Source of the DNA: Clostridia bacterium
Lineage (GTDB): Bacteria; Bacillota; Clostridia; Christensenellales; Borkfalkiaceae
Length of the DNA stretch: 33,175 nucleotides
Assembly: GCA_017621155.1 (NCBI GenBank)
Contig: JAGATP010000030.1
Location: forward strand, 1-33,175
Direction of reading: 5' to 3'
In this document: piece by piece, positions 7,968 through 16,841 of the stretch
Layout: each line of letters begins with the position of its first letter
Numbering within the stretch: position 1 is the first letter of the stretch
Notes under the pieces: model-generated
Databases searched by the model: none
What the model was told of the DNA's origin: nothing
Seen by the model: only the letters and a program-made list of their open reading frames with translations
Translations under genes and position numbers: made by a program

Positions 7968-8681
7968 TCATACGTCTCCCGCAAAGAAATTTGCCATATA
8001 TTCCGTGACTTCTCTTTTATAGTTTCGACTTATCGGCAACTTCTCGCCGTTTACGATGATGTCCATTCCCTGTATTTTGGAGACATAGGCGGCATTCACG
8101 AGATAACTTCTGTGACAAAGGATAAAATGACTATCCGCAAGCTCTTTTTTCGCATCGACAAGCGTGCCGTAAACGCGGTACGTCTTATCCGTCGTATGAT
8201 AGATGAGCTCGTGCTTGATCACCTCGATGTATGTGATTGTTTTACAGGAAAGAACGACGTTTCCCCCTTCGCTGCGAAGGAAGATCGTTCTCCCGGAATT
8301 TCTGGAAAGCACCTTTACAATGCGTTTCATCTTGAGTTTGAAAGTCGCATAGTCCAAGGGCTTTAAAACGAAATCGAACGCCTCATACTGATAGCCGTTA
8401 ATTGCATATTGCGAGAAGCGGGTCACAAAAATCAAAAGAACGTTTTCGTCCATCTTGCGCAGCGCTCTTGCAGTCTCCAGCCCGTTGAGCTTCTTCATAT
8501 CGATGTCCATCAAGATGAGGTCATACCCTTGCTTGTACGATTCGACAAGCTCGAGTCCGTCCGAAAAGAAGGTCAGCTTGAATTCTTCATTCCAACCTTC
8601 TTCTTTTGCGAACCGTTCGAACAGCGTCCGATAGGAAGAAAAAATCTCCTGTTCATCGTCTACCAAAGCCACTCTTATCAT
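7968..8681 (-). CDS. LytTR-family response regulator
   Basis: This is the DNA-binding partner of the downstream kinase, 237 residues from ATG 8681. The receiver domain (1-120) has the acidic pair DDE at 8-10, the phospho-acceptor D59 in LILMDIDM and the conserved Lys in LKPLDY. A LytTR domain (about 135-235) follows: IFLRSEGGNVVLSCKTITYI, HFILCHRSYLVNAAYV, LPISRNYKREV. The frame is open upstream to 8768, but that part overlaps folBK. MIRVALVDDE has its own SD (AAGGGGA, 7 nt before the ATG) and is the standard start. It lies 11 nt after folBK, so the pair appears to be transcribed with the folate genes. Target genes are not evident. Confidence 0.9.
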   Translation of the reverse strand: MIRVALVDDEQEIFSSYRTLFERFAKEEGWNEEFKLTFFSDGLELVESYKQGYDLILMDIDMKKLNGLETARALRKMDENVLLIFVTRFSQYAINGYQYEAFDFVLKPLDYATFKLKMKRIVKVLSRNSGRTIFLRSEGGNVVLSCKTITYIEVIKHELIYHTTDKTYRVYGTLVDAKKELADSHFILCHRSYLVNAAYVSKIQGMDIIVNGEKLPISRNYKREVTEYMANFFAGDV

Positions 8682-8692
8682 ACGAATTCCCC

Positions 8693-9490
8693 TTATCTGA
8701 TGAATTGCAATAATTCCTTCGCCGTCTTTCTCTCCGTCGGATGATAGGCGCAGGGCGCGATCTCGCACAGCGGCTCTAAGACGAAGCGCCTCTTTGCCAT
8801 TTCCCCATGCGGGACGGTCAGCCTTTCCGTCTCCAAAACATAATCTTCATAGAGGAGAAGATCTAAGTCGAGCGTTCGGTTGCCCCAATGCACTTCCCGC
8901 GTTCTGCCGAACTTCTTTTCAATGGACTGCAAGGCGTCCAGCAGCTCTTCGGGGGACAAGAAGGTGGAGAGCTTGGCAGCTCCGTTTAAAAAGGGAAGGG
9001 TGGCGACGCCGCCGTAAGGCTCGGTCTCCAAATACGAGGAGATTTTTTCGACGCGGATTTCTCCGCAGGAGAGCGCTTGCATCGCTCCGTCCAGAATTTC
9101 CCTTCGCTCTCCCAAGTTGCTCCCGAAGGCGATATACGCGGTGTTCCACTTTCTCTTAGCCGTAACCGCAACCGTCTCGAAGTCGAGGGGGACGGGGGCT
9201 TCGGGCTTTTCCACGCGCACCGTGACCTCTTTCACGAGGGGAAAGTTTTTCAAAATTTCCCGTGCGAGGGAATCGGACAGCGTTTCGATGAGGTTGAAAC
9301 AGTGCTCCTTCGTGTATGCGAGCGTAAACTTCATCACGTCGCTGTAGCTGACGGTGCTTTGAATTTCGTCCGCCTTTGCCCCGTCCGTCTCCATTTGGAT
9401 GGAAAAGACGAAGGGCTGTGGATTGACCTTTTCCTCCGCGTGACAGCCGTGGCAGGCAAAAATTTTCAGCCGTTTAATTTCGATTTGCAC
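8693..9490 (-). CDS. folBK: Fused dihydroneopterin aldolase and HPPK (FolB-FolK)
   Basis: This bifunctional folate enzyme has 265 residues. Residues 1-112 are FolB, which cleaves dihydroneopterin to 6-hydroxymethyl-dihydropterin (HGCHAEEKVNPQPF near 14, SYSDVM near 48, DFETVAVTAKR near 103). Residues 117-265 are FolK, the pyrophosphokinase that activates that product for FolP (GSNLGER 123-129, the HPPK signature GNRTLDLDLL 203-212, PHGEMAKRRFVLEPL 227-241). The start is GTG at 9490, chosen because AAGGAGG sits 9 nt upstream and the FolB fold begins there; the frame is open further upstream but without homology. It overlaps the folP end by 17 nt. FolB-FolK fusions are known from streptococci. 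Confidence 0.93.
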   Translation of the reverse strand: MQIEIKRLKIFACHGCHAEEKVNPQPFVFSIQMETDGAKADEIQSTVSYSDVMKFTLAYTKEHCFNLIETLSDSLAREILKNFPLVKEVTVRVEKPEAPVPLDFETVAVTAKRKWNTAYIAFGSNLGERREILDGAMQALSCGEIRVEKISSYLETEPYGGVATLPFLNGAAKLSTFLSPEELLDALQSIEKKFGRTREVHWGNRTLDLDLLLYEDYVLETERLTVPHGEMAKRRFVLEPLCEIAPCAYHPTERKTAKELLQFIR

Positions 9491-10247
9491 GTGCAATCGC
9501 CTCCTTATTCTCCTTGACGTCGTGCACCCGCACGAAGAGGATTCCCTTCCGCGTCGCAAGCTCCGTCGCCTTTAACGTAGGCGCAAGGCGGTCTTCAACG
9601 TTCCCTCCGAACATGGATTTTCTCGACACGCCGAGAAGGAGAGGATACCCCAAAGAAGAGAGCTTTTCATAGCCGTTCAAAAGCTCGAAGTTCTGCTCTC
9701 TGGTCTTTCCGAAGCCGATTCCCCCGTCCAGGCAAATGCGGTCGGGGGAAATCCCCGCCCTCTTTGCGATAACGAGGCTCTTTTGCAAAAACGCCTCGAT
9801 GTCTCCCCAAAAGTCCGAATATTCCGTCCCGTTTTGGTTGTGCATGATGCAGACCGCCGCCCGATGCCTTGCGATCGTCTCCGCCATCTTCTCATCGTAT
9901 TGGAGTCCCCAAACGTCGTTGATAAGGTCTGCCCCTTCCGAAAGGGCGAACTCCGCCACCGAAGAAAAGTAGGTGTCCACGGAAATGGGTATCTCAAAAT
10001 GAGATCGAAGCTGTCTGATCGGGGCAAGGCGGGAAATCTCCTCTTCGGGAGAGACGGGGATATGCCCCGGTCTTGTGGACTGTGCGCCGACGTCGAGAAG
10101 TTCCGCCCCCTCTTCGATCATGCGCTCCGCCTTTAAGAGAATATCCCTTTCGCTGACGCGGCTGCCCGCGTAAAAGGAGTCGGGCGTCAGATTCAAAATG
10201 CCCATGACGTGCGTGCCGCCGTCAAAGGTACGATTTCCGATTTTCAT
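9474..10247 (-). CDS. folP: Dihydropteroate synthase
   Basis: FolP condenses hydroxymethyl-dihydropterin pyrophosphate with p-aminobenzoate to give dihydropteroate; it is the sulfonamide target. The 257-residue TIM-barrel protein has the two family signatures GILNLTPDSF (16-25) and DVGAQSTRPG (52-61). It also has the pterin-site strands VDTYFSS, LINDVWG and RICLDGGIGFGKT, and ends with FVRVHDVKENKEAI. The ATG at 10247 overlaps the folE stop by 4 nt (ATGA). It is the third gene of the folC-folE-folP-folBK block, so the enzymes for successive steps of the pathway are translationally coupled. Confidence 0.95.
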   Translation of the reverse strand: MKIGNRTFDGGTHVMGILNLTPDSFYAGSRVSERDILLKAERMIEEGAELLDVGAQSTRPGHIPVSPEEEISRLAPIRQLRSHFEIPISVDTYFSSVAEFALSEGADLINDVWGLQYDEKMAETIARHRAAVCIMHNQNGTEYSDFWGDIEAFLQKSLVIAKRAGISPDRICLDGGIGFGKTREQNFELLNGYEKLSSLGYPLLLGVSRKSMFGGNVEDRLAPTLKATELATRKGILFVRVHDVKENKEAIARANRN

Positions 10248-10789
10248 GTGACTAGCTCCCAGAGCCGCCTTCTTTCCTCTTCGGTCATTTCGCCCCGATA
10301 GGCGTACGTCTCCGTCTTCGAGCCGGGCTTTCTGACCCCCCGACAGGTCATGCAGGTGTGCTCCGCCCTGCAAAATACGAGGACGCCCTTTGCGCCGAGA
10401 CTCTCAAAGACGGCGTCCGCGATCTGTCTCGTCATGCGCTCCTGTACCTGAAGTCTTCGCGCATAGACCTCGACAGCCCGCGCGAGCTTGGAGAGTCCCA
10501 CGACCCGCTCGCCGGGCAGATAGGCGATCGAGACGATCCCGAAAAAGGGCATCAGATGATGCTCGCACAGGGAGGAAAAGGAAATCTCCTTGACCGCCAC
10601 CGCTTCGCCCGACTGCACCGAAAACGTCTTGGACAGGTGCTTTTTCGCATCGTCCTCATAGCCCGAAAGGAGTTCTTCGTACATTCTCGCAACCCGATCG
10701 GGCGTCTCGCGCAATCCCTCGCGCTCGGGATCTTCGCCGAGCGCCTCCAAAAGTTCACGGATTGCCCGCTCTGCTCTTTGTTTGTCCAT
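10244..10789 (-). CDS. folE: GTP cyclohydrolase I
   Basis: FolE converts GTP to 7,8-dihydroneopterin triphosphate, the first step of tetrahydrofolate synthesis. The 181-residue product has the zinc ligands C75 and H78 (SLCEHHLMPF) and C146 (HTCMTCRGV). It also has the family segments GLRETPDRVARMYEEL, LPGERVVGLSKLAR and RLQVQERMTRQI. The ATG at 10789 has GGAGG 8 nt upstream; the extra in-frame codons before it are inside folC and not conserved. Its first 35 nt overlap the 3' end of folC. It is a type I enzyme, not the zinc-independent FolE2. Confidence 0.95.
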   Translation of the reverse strand: MDKQRAERAIRELLEALGEDPEREGLRETPDRVARMYEELLSGYEDDAKKHLSKTFSVQSGEAVAVKEISFSSLCEHHLMPFFGIVSIAYLPGERVVGLSKLARAVEVYARRLQVQERMTRQIADAVFESLGAKGVLVFCRAEHTCMTCRGVRKPGSKTETYAYRGEMTEEERRRLWELVT

Positions 10790-11924
10790 CAATCCACCTC
10801 CGCATTTCCGATAAAATCGAAAATGAACCGCAGACCACTTTCGTGCCCGCTTCACTTAATGTTTTTTCTATGATTTCATCCGTTCCGAGGATCACCTCGT
10901 CGCAGTACGATTTCGCCTTTTTGGCAAGTTCTTCCGCCTTCATGCCCCGCGGAAGGGGCGCCTGCAACACGACGACCTTTTTGGCGAGGGGCAGGAGAAC
11001 GGAAAGCACCTGATCCACCGCCTTATCGGCGAACATTCCGACAAAAAACGTCGCTTCTTTCACGCCTTCGCTTTTTAAGGCGGAACAGAGCTTTTTCGCC
11101 GCGTCTTCGTTGTGCGCGCCGTCCAAAATAACCGTCCCCGAAGGCGTCTGCAAATGCTCGAACCGCCCCCGCAAAAACGCCTTTTGCAATCCCCTTTGAA
11201 TCACCTCTTCCCCGATGCCGAGAAGCTTCGCCGCTTTGCAGGCAATCCCCGCGTTGTAGCGCTGAAAGTCTCCCCTTAAGGAGAGCTTTCCCTCGTATTC
11301 CTCCGCATAGACGGGGTGGTAAGGGGCAAACACCTCTTGGACGGAAGGGGGCTGTTTCCCCGTGACGAGAGGGCAGTTTTTCACGATTCCCACCTTTTGG
11401 CGGGCAATTTCCTCTATCGTTTTGCCAAGCAACGCCGTATGGTCGAGGGAAATCGAAGTGATGACCGCAAGCTCCTTGTTCGACATCGCGTTGGTCGCGT
11501 CTGAGCTTCCGCCGCAACCGCACTCGACGATCGCATAGTCGCACCCCTCCTCCGCAAACAGGGAAAGGGCGCAGCAAAACTCCGTCTCGAACGCCGTGGT
11601 GTCCTCGGCAAGCGCGAGCACCCGCGAAAAACAATCGGCAATGCGCGCCTTGTCAACGACGCTTCCGTTGACGAGGTAGCACTCCCTTCGGTCAAAGACC
11701 GCGGGGGAAGTGAAGAGCCCCGTCCGATACCCCGCCTCTTGCAGGATCGAAGAAAGCATGGTCGCCGTGCTCCCCTTGCCGTTCGTCCCCGCGACGTGGA
11801 CGATGTGCAGTTTTTGATCGGGCGAGCCGATTTTTTTTAACAGCCGTTCGACCCGTTCGGTGCCGTATACGCTCCCCTTTTTGGAGAGCGCGTCGAGCCG
11901 AAGCGTCACTTCTTCGTAAGTCAT
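10755..11924 (-). CDS. folC: Folylpolyglutamate/dihydrofolate synthase
   Basis: FolC adds L-glutamate to dihydropteroate and/or glutamate tails to folates using ATP. The 389-residue product is somewhat shorter than the usual 420-430, mainly at the C-terminus. The Mur-ligase ATP loop HVAGTNGKGSTATML is at 43-57. Further features are CGCGGSSDATN, TSISLDHTALLGKTIEEIA and the C-domain TVILDGAHNEDA. The start is ATG 11924 (MTYEEVTLRLDAL), matching the family N-terminus; the open frame upstream is low-complexity and lies beyond the promoter. It heads the folate operon and its 3' end overlaps folE by 35 nt. The predicted transcription start falls on the A of the ATG, so the mRNA may be leaderless. 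Confidence 0.94.
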   Translation of the reverse strand: MTYEEVTLRLDALSKKGSVYGTERVERLLKKIGSPDQKLHIVHVAGTNGKGSTATMLSSILQEAGYRTGLFTSPAVFDRRECYLVNGSVVDKARIADCFSRVLALAEDTTAFETEFCCALSLFAEEGCDYAIVECGCGGSSDATNAMSNKELAVITSISLDHTALLGKTIEEIARQKVGIVKNCPLVTGKQPPSVQEVFAPYHPVYAEEYEGKLSLRGDFQRYNAGIACKAAKLLGIGEEVIQRGLQKAFLRGRFEHLQTPSGTVILDGAHNEDAAKKLCSALKSEGVKEATFFVGMFADKAVDQVLSVLLPLAKKVVVLQAPLPRGMKAEELAKKAKSYCDEVILGTDEIIEKTLSEAGTKVVCGSFSILSEMRRWIDGQTKSRAGNP

Positions 11925-11930
11925 GCCCTT

Positions 11931-11959
11931 ATGATAGCACTTTTTCCGACCTTTGGCAA
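11931..11959 (-). promoter_or_regulatory. Promoter of the folate operon
   Basis: The minus strand reads TTGCCA (11959-11954), 17 nt, then TATCAT (11936-11931). Seven nucleotides downstream of the -10 is the A of the folC ATG, leaving no room for a conventional SD on this transcript. Confidence 0.6.
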
Positions 11960-12098
11960 TCGTTTGGGCAAGACTGCGCCACGACAAGCCCCTGTTTTTT
12001 TGTTCCGTCTTCAAAGGACGTGGGCGCTTGCCCTTTTTTTCTTGCCCCCAATGGCAAAGCCGCACATAAGCGGGCGAAAAATTTCGCATACTGAACGC

Positions 12099-12779
12099 AT
12101 GGGACTTATCGTCATTCGCACACTGTTGATTTTCATCACACTCATGATCATTATGCGCCTCATGGGAAAAAGGCAAATCGGTGAAATGCAGCCCTTCGAG
12201 CTCGTCATCACCCTCATCATCGCCGACCTTGCGTGCATTCCCATGGCGGACACGACCATTCCGCTCCTCTACGGAATCATCGCCATCATCACCATTTTCT
12301 TTTTGCACCAGCTCATCTGCCTGCTCGATTTAAAATGCAATCCCGCCAAGGCGATTCTGAGCGGAGAGCCCAGCCTCGTTTTAACCAAGGACGGCGTGGA
12401 TATTCAAAAGCTCAAGCAGAACAACATGGACGCCTCCGACCTCTTGGAGAGCCTTCGTTCGGCGGGCTATTTCTCGCTGGAAGCGGTGCATTACGGCATT
12501 TACGAATCGACCGGGCAATTTTCCGTCCTGCCCAACGACGAATATCAGGGGAAGTCCCTCTCCGTGCTCATCGTCAGCGACGGCTCTTTCGAGCACAAAA
12601 ACATCGCTCTGACCAAGCTACCCGTCTCCTTTTTCGTCGATATTCTAAAAAAGCGGGGCATTCAGCGCAAGAACGTGTACGTGTGGACGATTGACGGCGA
12701 AGGGAACAACTATTTACAGGAAAAGGGAAAGAAATTCGAGACCTTCCGCATCGAACTTCCCGAGGGGGCGAGCTGGTGA
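12099..12779 (+). CDS. DUF421 (YetF-type) membrane protein
   Basis: A member of the DUF421/YetF family, proteins with three N-terminal membrane helices and a cytoplasmic domain. They are common in spore-formers, and their role is not settled. The 226-residue product has helices at about 3-20, 30-48 and 55-75, with the family hallmark MGKRQIGEMQPFELVITLIIADLA. Its cytoplasmic part includes the hallmark region GEPSLVLTKDGVDIQKLKQNNMD and LLESLRSAGYFSLEAVHYGIYE. The ATG at 12099 is chosen from the family N-terminus; no SD is visible before it (CTGAACGC), which is unusual in this window. The frame is open further upstream but without homology. It overlaps the DUF4363 gene by 4 nt (GTGA), a pairing seen repeatedly in clostridia. 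It is divergent from folC. Confidence 0.88.
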   Translation: MGLIVIRTLLIFITLMIIMRLMGKRQIGEMQPFELVITLIIADLACIPMADTTIPLLYGIIAIITIFFLHQLICLLDLKCNPAKAILSGEPSLVLTKDGVDIQKLKQNNMDASDLLESLRSAGYFSLEAVHYGIYESTGQFSVLPNDEYQGKSLSVLIVSDGSFEHKNIALTKLPVSFFVDILKKRGIQRKNVYVWTIDGEGNNYLQEKGKKFETFRIELPEGASW

Positions 12780-13150
12780 AAAACTTTCTCTCGATTTTAA
12801 TCTCCCTGCTTCTCATTCTCGGCGCGGCGTTCTTCGAAACCGCATACCTTGACCACCAATTCGAGGAATTTGAAGAAGTGCTCGAAATCCTCTACGAAAA
12901 GACGGAGCTCGGCATCGCCACCGAAGACGATGAAAAGGCGGTGCAAGCGGTCTGGGAGGAAAAGAAAAAGACGCTGCACATTCTCATTCCCCACACTTCC
13001 ATTTCCTCCATCGACGCATGGCTCAGCGAAGCAAGGGGGTATCTGCACGAGGGGAACTTGAAGGAAGTTCTCCCCAAGGTCGAGGTGCTTTTGAATTTGT
13101 GCGAAACCATTCCCGCTTCCTATCAATTCTTACTGCAAAACATCTTATAA
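12776..13150 (+). CDS. DUF4363 small membrane-anchored protein
   Basis: A 124-residue protein with one N-terminal membrane anchor (FLSILISLLLILGAAFF) and a helical exterior part (HQFEEFEEVLEILYEKTE; ARGYLHEGNLKEVLPKVEVLLNLCETIP). It resembles DUF4363, which is typically encoded directly after DUF421 proteins. The start is GTG at 12776, overlapping the DUF421 stop (GTGA), so the two are translationally coupled and likely act together. No enzymatic motif is visible. A partner role for the DUF421 protein is inferred from this conserved pairing. Confidence 0.8.
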   Translation: MKNFLSILISLLLILGAAFFETAYLDHQFEEFEEVLEILYEKTELGIATEDDEKAVQAVWEEKKKTLHILIPHTSISSIDAWLSEARGYLHEGNLKEVLPKVEVLLNLCETIPASYQFLLQNIL

Positions 13151-13152
13151 TA

Positions 13153-13191
13153 AGAGCATGGAAACACACTTTAAGCGTGTTTCCGCGCTCT
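13153..13191. terminator. Hairpin after the DUF421-DUF4363 pair
   Basis: AGAGC / GCTCT and GGAAACAC / GTGTTTCC form a long interrupted stem starting 2 nt after the DUF4363 stop. There is no T-run on the plus strand (A7 follows). It is a plausible but weak terminator or 3'-end stabiliser. Confidence 0.5.
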
Positions 13192-13227
13192 AAAAAAACG
13201 GCGGAGCAAAACATTTTATAAAACAAC

Positions 13228-13256
13228 GACGGCGGAGCAAACCATGCTCCGCCGTC
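13228..13256 (-). terminator. Terminator after the proS operon
   Basis: A perfect 12-bp stem, GACGGCGGAGCA / TGCTCCGCCGTC, with a 5-nt loop lies just after the minus-strand membrane-protein gene and is followed by GTTGTTTTA. It sits between convergent genes. Half of its arm (GGCGGAGCAAA) is repeated at 13200-13210. Confidence 0.8.
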
Positions 13257-13263
13257 TGATTTC

Positions 13264-13752
13264 TTATACGATAAAGAGAAAAATTACGGTAAGGATAAAC
13301 CCGATGCCCATGGGAATGACCATGAGAAGCTTGTTTGCCTTTTCGTCCGTCGTCAGAACAAAGGCGACGCCGTCAAAGGCGACGGGCGCGCACATGCCGA
13401 GGATGACAAAGAGCACCCCGACCAAGATTTCCAGGGCAGACGGATCCACGCCGCCCACCCCTGCGATCATGGAGACGCCCGCTCCGATCGCAAAGTACGA
13501 GCCGATGAGGGCGATCACCATGGCGGCGAGCGCCGTGGCGAGATATTTCCCGTAAAGGGCAAGGAAGGATTTCCCCTGCTCCACGATGATTTCCGCGGGC
13601 GCGGGCTTTTGTTTTTCTTCTTTTTGCGCTTTCACGGTTTTTTCTTTTTCGGCTTTTGCCTGCTGCGCCGCTTCCGCTTTCTTCTGTTCGATTTCCTTCT
13701 CCGCCTCTTCCAGCTGACGCTGAAGCTCGACGTTCATTTTGACTGCTTTCAT
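13264..13752 (-). CDS. Small membrane protein with charged coiled-coil N-terminus
   Basis: No family recognised. The 162-residue product has an N-terminal, Glu/Lys/Ala/Gln-rich coiled coil (about 5-45, LQRQLEEAEKEIEQKKAEAA). A short Pro/Ala linker and three hydrophobic segments follow (about 65-92, 105-125, 140-161), rich in Gly, Ala and Val. It begins 12 nt after proS with SD GGAG and ends before a strong terminator, so it is the last gene of the proS transcript. Nothing in it suggests a link to prolyl-tRNA charging; it may be a small housekeeping membrane protein. Confidence 0.75.
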   Translation of the reverse strand: MKAVKMNVELQRQLEEAEKEIEQKKAEAAQQAKAEKEKTVKAQKEEKQKPAPAEIIVEQGKSFLALYGKYLATALAAMVIALIGSYFAIGAGVSMIAGVGGVDPSALEILVGVLFVILGMCAPVAFDGVAFVLTTDEKANKLLMVIPMGIGFILTVIFLFIV

Positions 13753-13764
13753 CTGTTCTCCGAA

Positions 13765-15261
<1,497 letters not shown>

Positions 15262-15966
15262 TTAACGCTTTTTTGCCGCAAAATCGAAAATTTTCCGCAG
15301 CGGCACAAAGAGAATGCCGACGGAGAGAATCGTACAAATGGTCTGCGGAATCATGGAAAGAAACCCGCCGTAAAAGTACGCAATTGCCGCTTCGAAGGTA
15401 TATCCGTTGATGAGAGGAGAAATCACGTCGTCGAGGAGAGTAAAAAAGACAGTGCACATCGCGGCGAGCGCCGTGAGCGAAGCGACCTCCCTCCCCTCCT
15501 TTCCCCTTTTTAACCAAATCAGAACGAAATAAAAAAGGAGAAGGGCAAGCAAAATTCCGAAGAGAATCCAGAGCATGATCGCAAGCTTTTTGCGATAGAG
15601 AATGGAGACGGGAACGCCGTTTAACGCAAAGTATCCCGTCGCGAAGAGTAAAATTCCAAGAAGAAGCGGACAAACCCAGACGGCGACGGGTTTCTTTCTC
15701 TTACCCAAAGTTCCGAAGAGAAGGGCAAACAGCGTAAAATAAATGAGGTACAGGCATACGACGTTCGGATAAAATCCCCAGAGAATGCACCGAAGAAGGG
15801 AAAAGGAGACGGCGACGATCGACCCGCACCGCGCGCCGAAGGTATCGCAAAAGACGAGGAATAGCACCGTGACAAGCTCCACCCCCGCCGCAAACCCGAG
15901 CGCGACCTGTACTGCGATTAAGAGCGCCGTCATCAGGGCGCATGCGGTCAATTTTCTCGCCGTCAT
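15262..15966 (-). CDS. ECF transporter S component, probable corrinoid-uptake subunit
   Basis: A 234-residue integral membrane protein with about six or seven hydrophobic helices. It has the organisation of substrate-binding S components of energy-coupling factor transporters (RKLTACALMTALLIAVQVALG at the start; the conserved small-residue N-terminal helix that docks on EcfT). The ATG is one base after the stop of the DUF4430 lipoprotein gene (TGAGATG), and both lie behind a cobalamin riboswitch. The substrate is therefore likely cobalamin or a precursor (the CbrT/CblT role). The ATPase and T subunits are not in the window and would be shared from elsewhere in the genome. The substrate is inferred from context, not from binding residues. 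Confidence 0.8.
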   Translation of the reverse strand: MTARKLTACALMTALLIAVQVALGFAAGVELVTVLFLVFCDTFGARCGSIVAVSFSLLRCILWGFYPNVVCLYLIYFTLFALLFGTLGKRKKPVAVWVCPLLLGILLFATGYFALNGVPVSILYRKKLAIMLWILFGILLALLLFYFVLIWLKRGKEGREVASLTALAAMCTVFFTLLDDVISPLINGYTFEAAIAYFYGGFLSMIPQTICTILSVGILFVPLRKIFDFAAKKR

Positions 15967-15967
15967 C

Positions 15968-16471
15968 TCAATAGGTGCCGATCGTCAGGACGTAAACGCA
16001 GCCTTCGACCAGGGGAAGACCCGAAACGCCGTACGAAGCGGAGCCGATGAGCGTTCCGCCGAAATCGTAAGAGCCGTATTCCGTCGAAGAATAAGAAACC
16101 CCCTGATAGGTCGTAAGCGACGTGTAAATCGCCCAAAACTCATTTTTTTCCGCGTCGGGCGTCTTGCCGTTGACGGAAAGAAGATAGGGTCCGAATTCGG
16201 AATCGGAATAGGTAAAATCCAACTCCTTTTCCGCTTGCCATGCGCGCATGGCGTCAAAAAGCGACTTCCCCTCCACCGTCTTTGTCGCGGTGATCGCGAC
16301 GATGGAAGGCGTGCTTTCATCGAGGGTCGTTCCGAGAACGGTCTTGACCGCACTCTCCGTGGTTTGGGGCGCGGTGGTCGCGGGAACCGTGTTGCAACCT
16401 GCAAACGTCGTGCATGCCGCAAGCGTGACGAGGCTGAGCAAAACAGCCAAACGTCCTCTCATTCGTTTCAT
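15968..16471 (-). CDS. DUF4430 lipoprotein, probable surface corrinoid-binding protein
   Basis: The 167-residue product has a lipoprotein signal: lipobox TLAAC (Cys20), with a second candidate FAGC (Cys26). A Thr-rich linker follows, then a DUF4430 domain (about 60-165: GKSLFDAMRAWQAEKEL, GPYLLSVNGKTPDAEKNEFWAIY, Y..SSTEYGSYDF). DUF4430 is related to the C-terminal domain of transcobalamin and intrinsic factor. With the riboswitch upstream and an S component directly downstream, capture of corrinoid at the cell surface for that transporter is the simplest reading. The ATG at 16471 has AGGAGG 6 nt upstream; the longer frame to 16516 lacks a signal peptide start. Confidence 0.82.
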   Translation of the reverse strand: MKRMRGRLAVLLSLVTLAACTTFAGCNTVPATTAPQTTESAVKTVLGTTLDESTPSIVAITATKTVEGKSLFDAMRAWQAEKELDFTYSDSEFGPYLLSVNGKTPDAEKNEFWAIYTSLTTYQGVSYSSTEYGSYDFGGTLIGSASYGVSGLPLVEGCVYVLTIGTY

Positions 16472-16541
16472 AAAATACCTCCTACGTATTTTCCCTTTTC
16501 GGGAGAAACAGAACATTTATTTTCAAACTTGCGTTTGAATC

Positions 16542-16584
16542 GAAAAAACAATCGCGCCCTTCCGGTAGGAGCGGAAAGAGCGCG
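16542..16584 (-). terminator. Expression-platform terminator of the cobalamin riboswitch
   Basis: The minus strand forms a GC-rich stem (CGCGCTCTTTCCG against CGGAAGGGCGCG, one bulge) followed by ATTGTTTTTT. It lies between the aptamer and the lipoprotein start, as expected for transcriptional control. A second small hairpin (TTCAAAC-GCAA-GTTTGAA, 16539-16522) follows. Confidence 0.75.
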
Positions 16585-16664
16585 ACGAAAAGAAAGGGTA
16601 AACGCAGTTTATCCTTTTTTCGCTGCTCCTCTCCTTTCTCCGACCCGAGACAGGGCAAGGTTAT

Positions 16665-16811
16665 CGTTTTCGGCCAGTCTCCTGACTCGAGGTCTCAAAC
16701 GGAGCGTTCCTTCCCCTTTGCAAGTGGAATCGCACCTTGACCGTGACAGTAGCGGGGGCTGTGAGGTTTCCGACCTTCTTCCTGATTGAGCGCCAAGCGC
16801 ACCTGAAAACG
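16665..16811 (-). ncRNA. Cobalamin riboswitch
   Basis: The minus strand carries the hallmark pieces in order. These are TTTTCAGGTGCG near the 5' end, CCCCCGCTACTGTCACGG, GGGGAAGGAACGCTCC, and the B12 box AGTCAGGAGACTGGCC (16687-16672). CGTTTTC (16811-16805) and GAAAACG (16671-16665) can close the outer stem. The length of about 150 nt is on the short side for this class. It lies 30 nt after degV and controls the DUF4430-ECF S operon, with B12 expected to switch expression off. No separate promoter was clear, so it may be read from degV or from a promoter inside its 3' end. Together with the terminator this fills the 370 nt without a gene (16472-16841). Confidence 0.9.
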
Positions 16812-16841
16812 AGCAAATGCTATGCGGGGATTGCTCCCGTT

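Noticed and set aside
12078..12092. Short hairpin GCGAAA-N2-TTTCGC before the DUF421 gene as a regulatory element
   Set aside because: Six base pairs in AT/GC-mixed sequence are expected by chance, and nothing else supports it.
13200..13243. Possible short direct repeats (GGCGGAGCAAA twice) as a CRISPR or iteron array
   Set aside because: Only two copies, one of them being an arm of the terminator; no regular spacing or further units.
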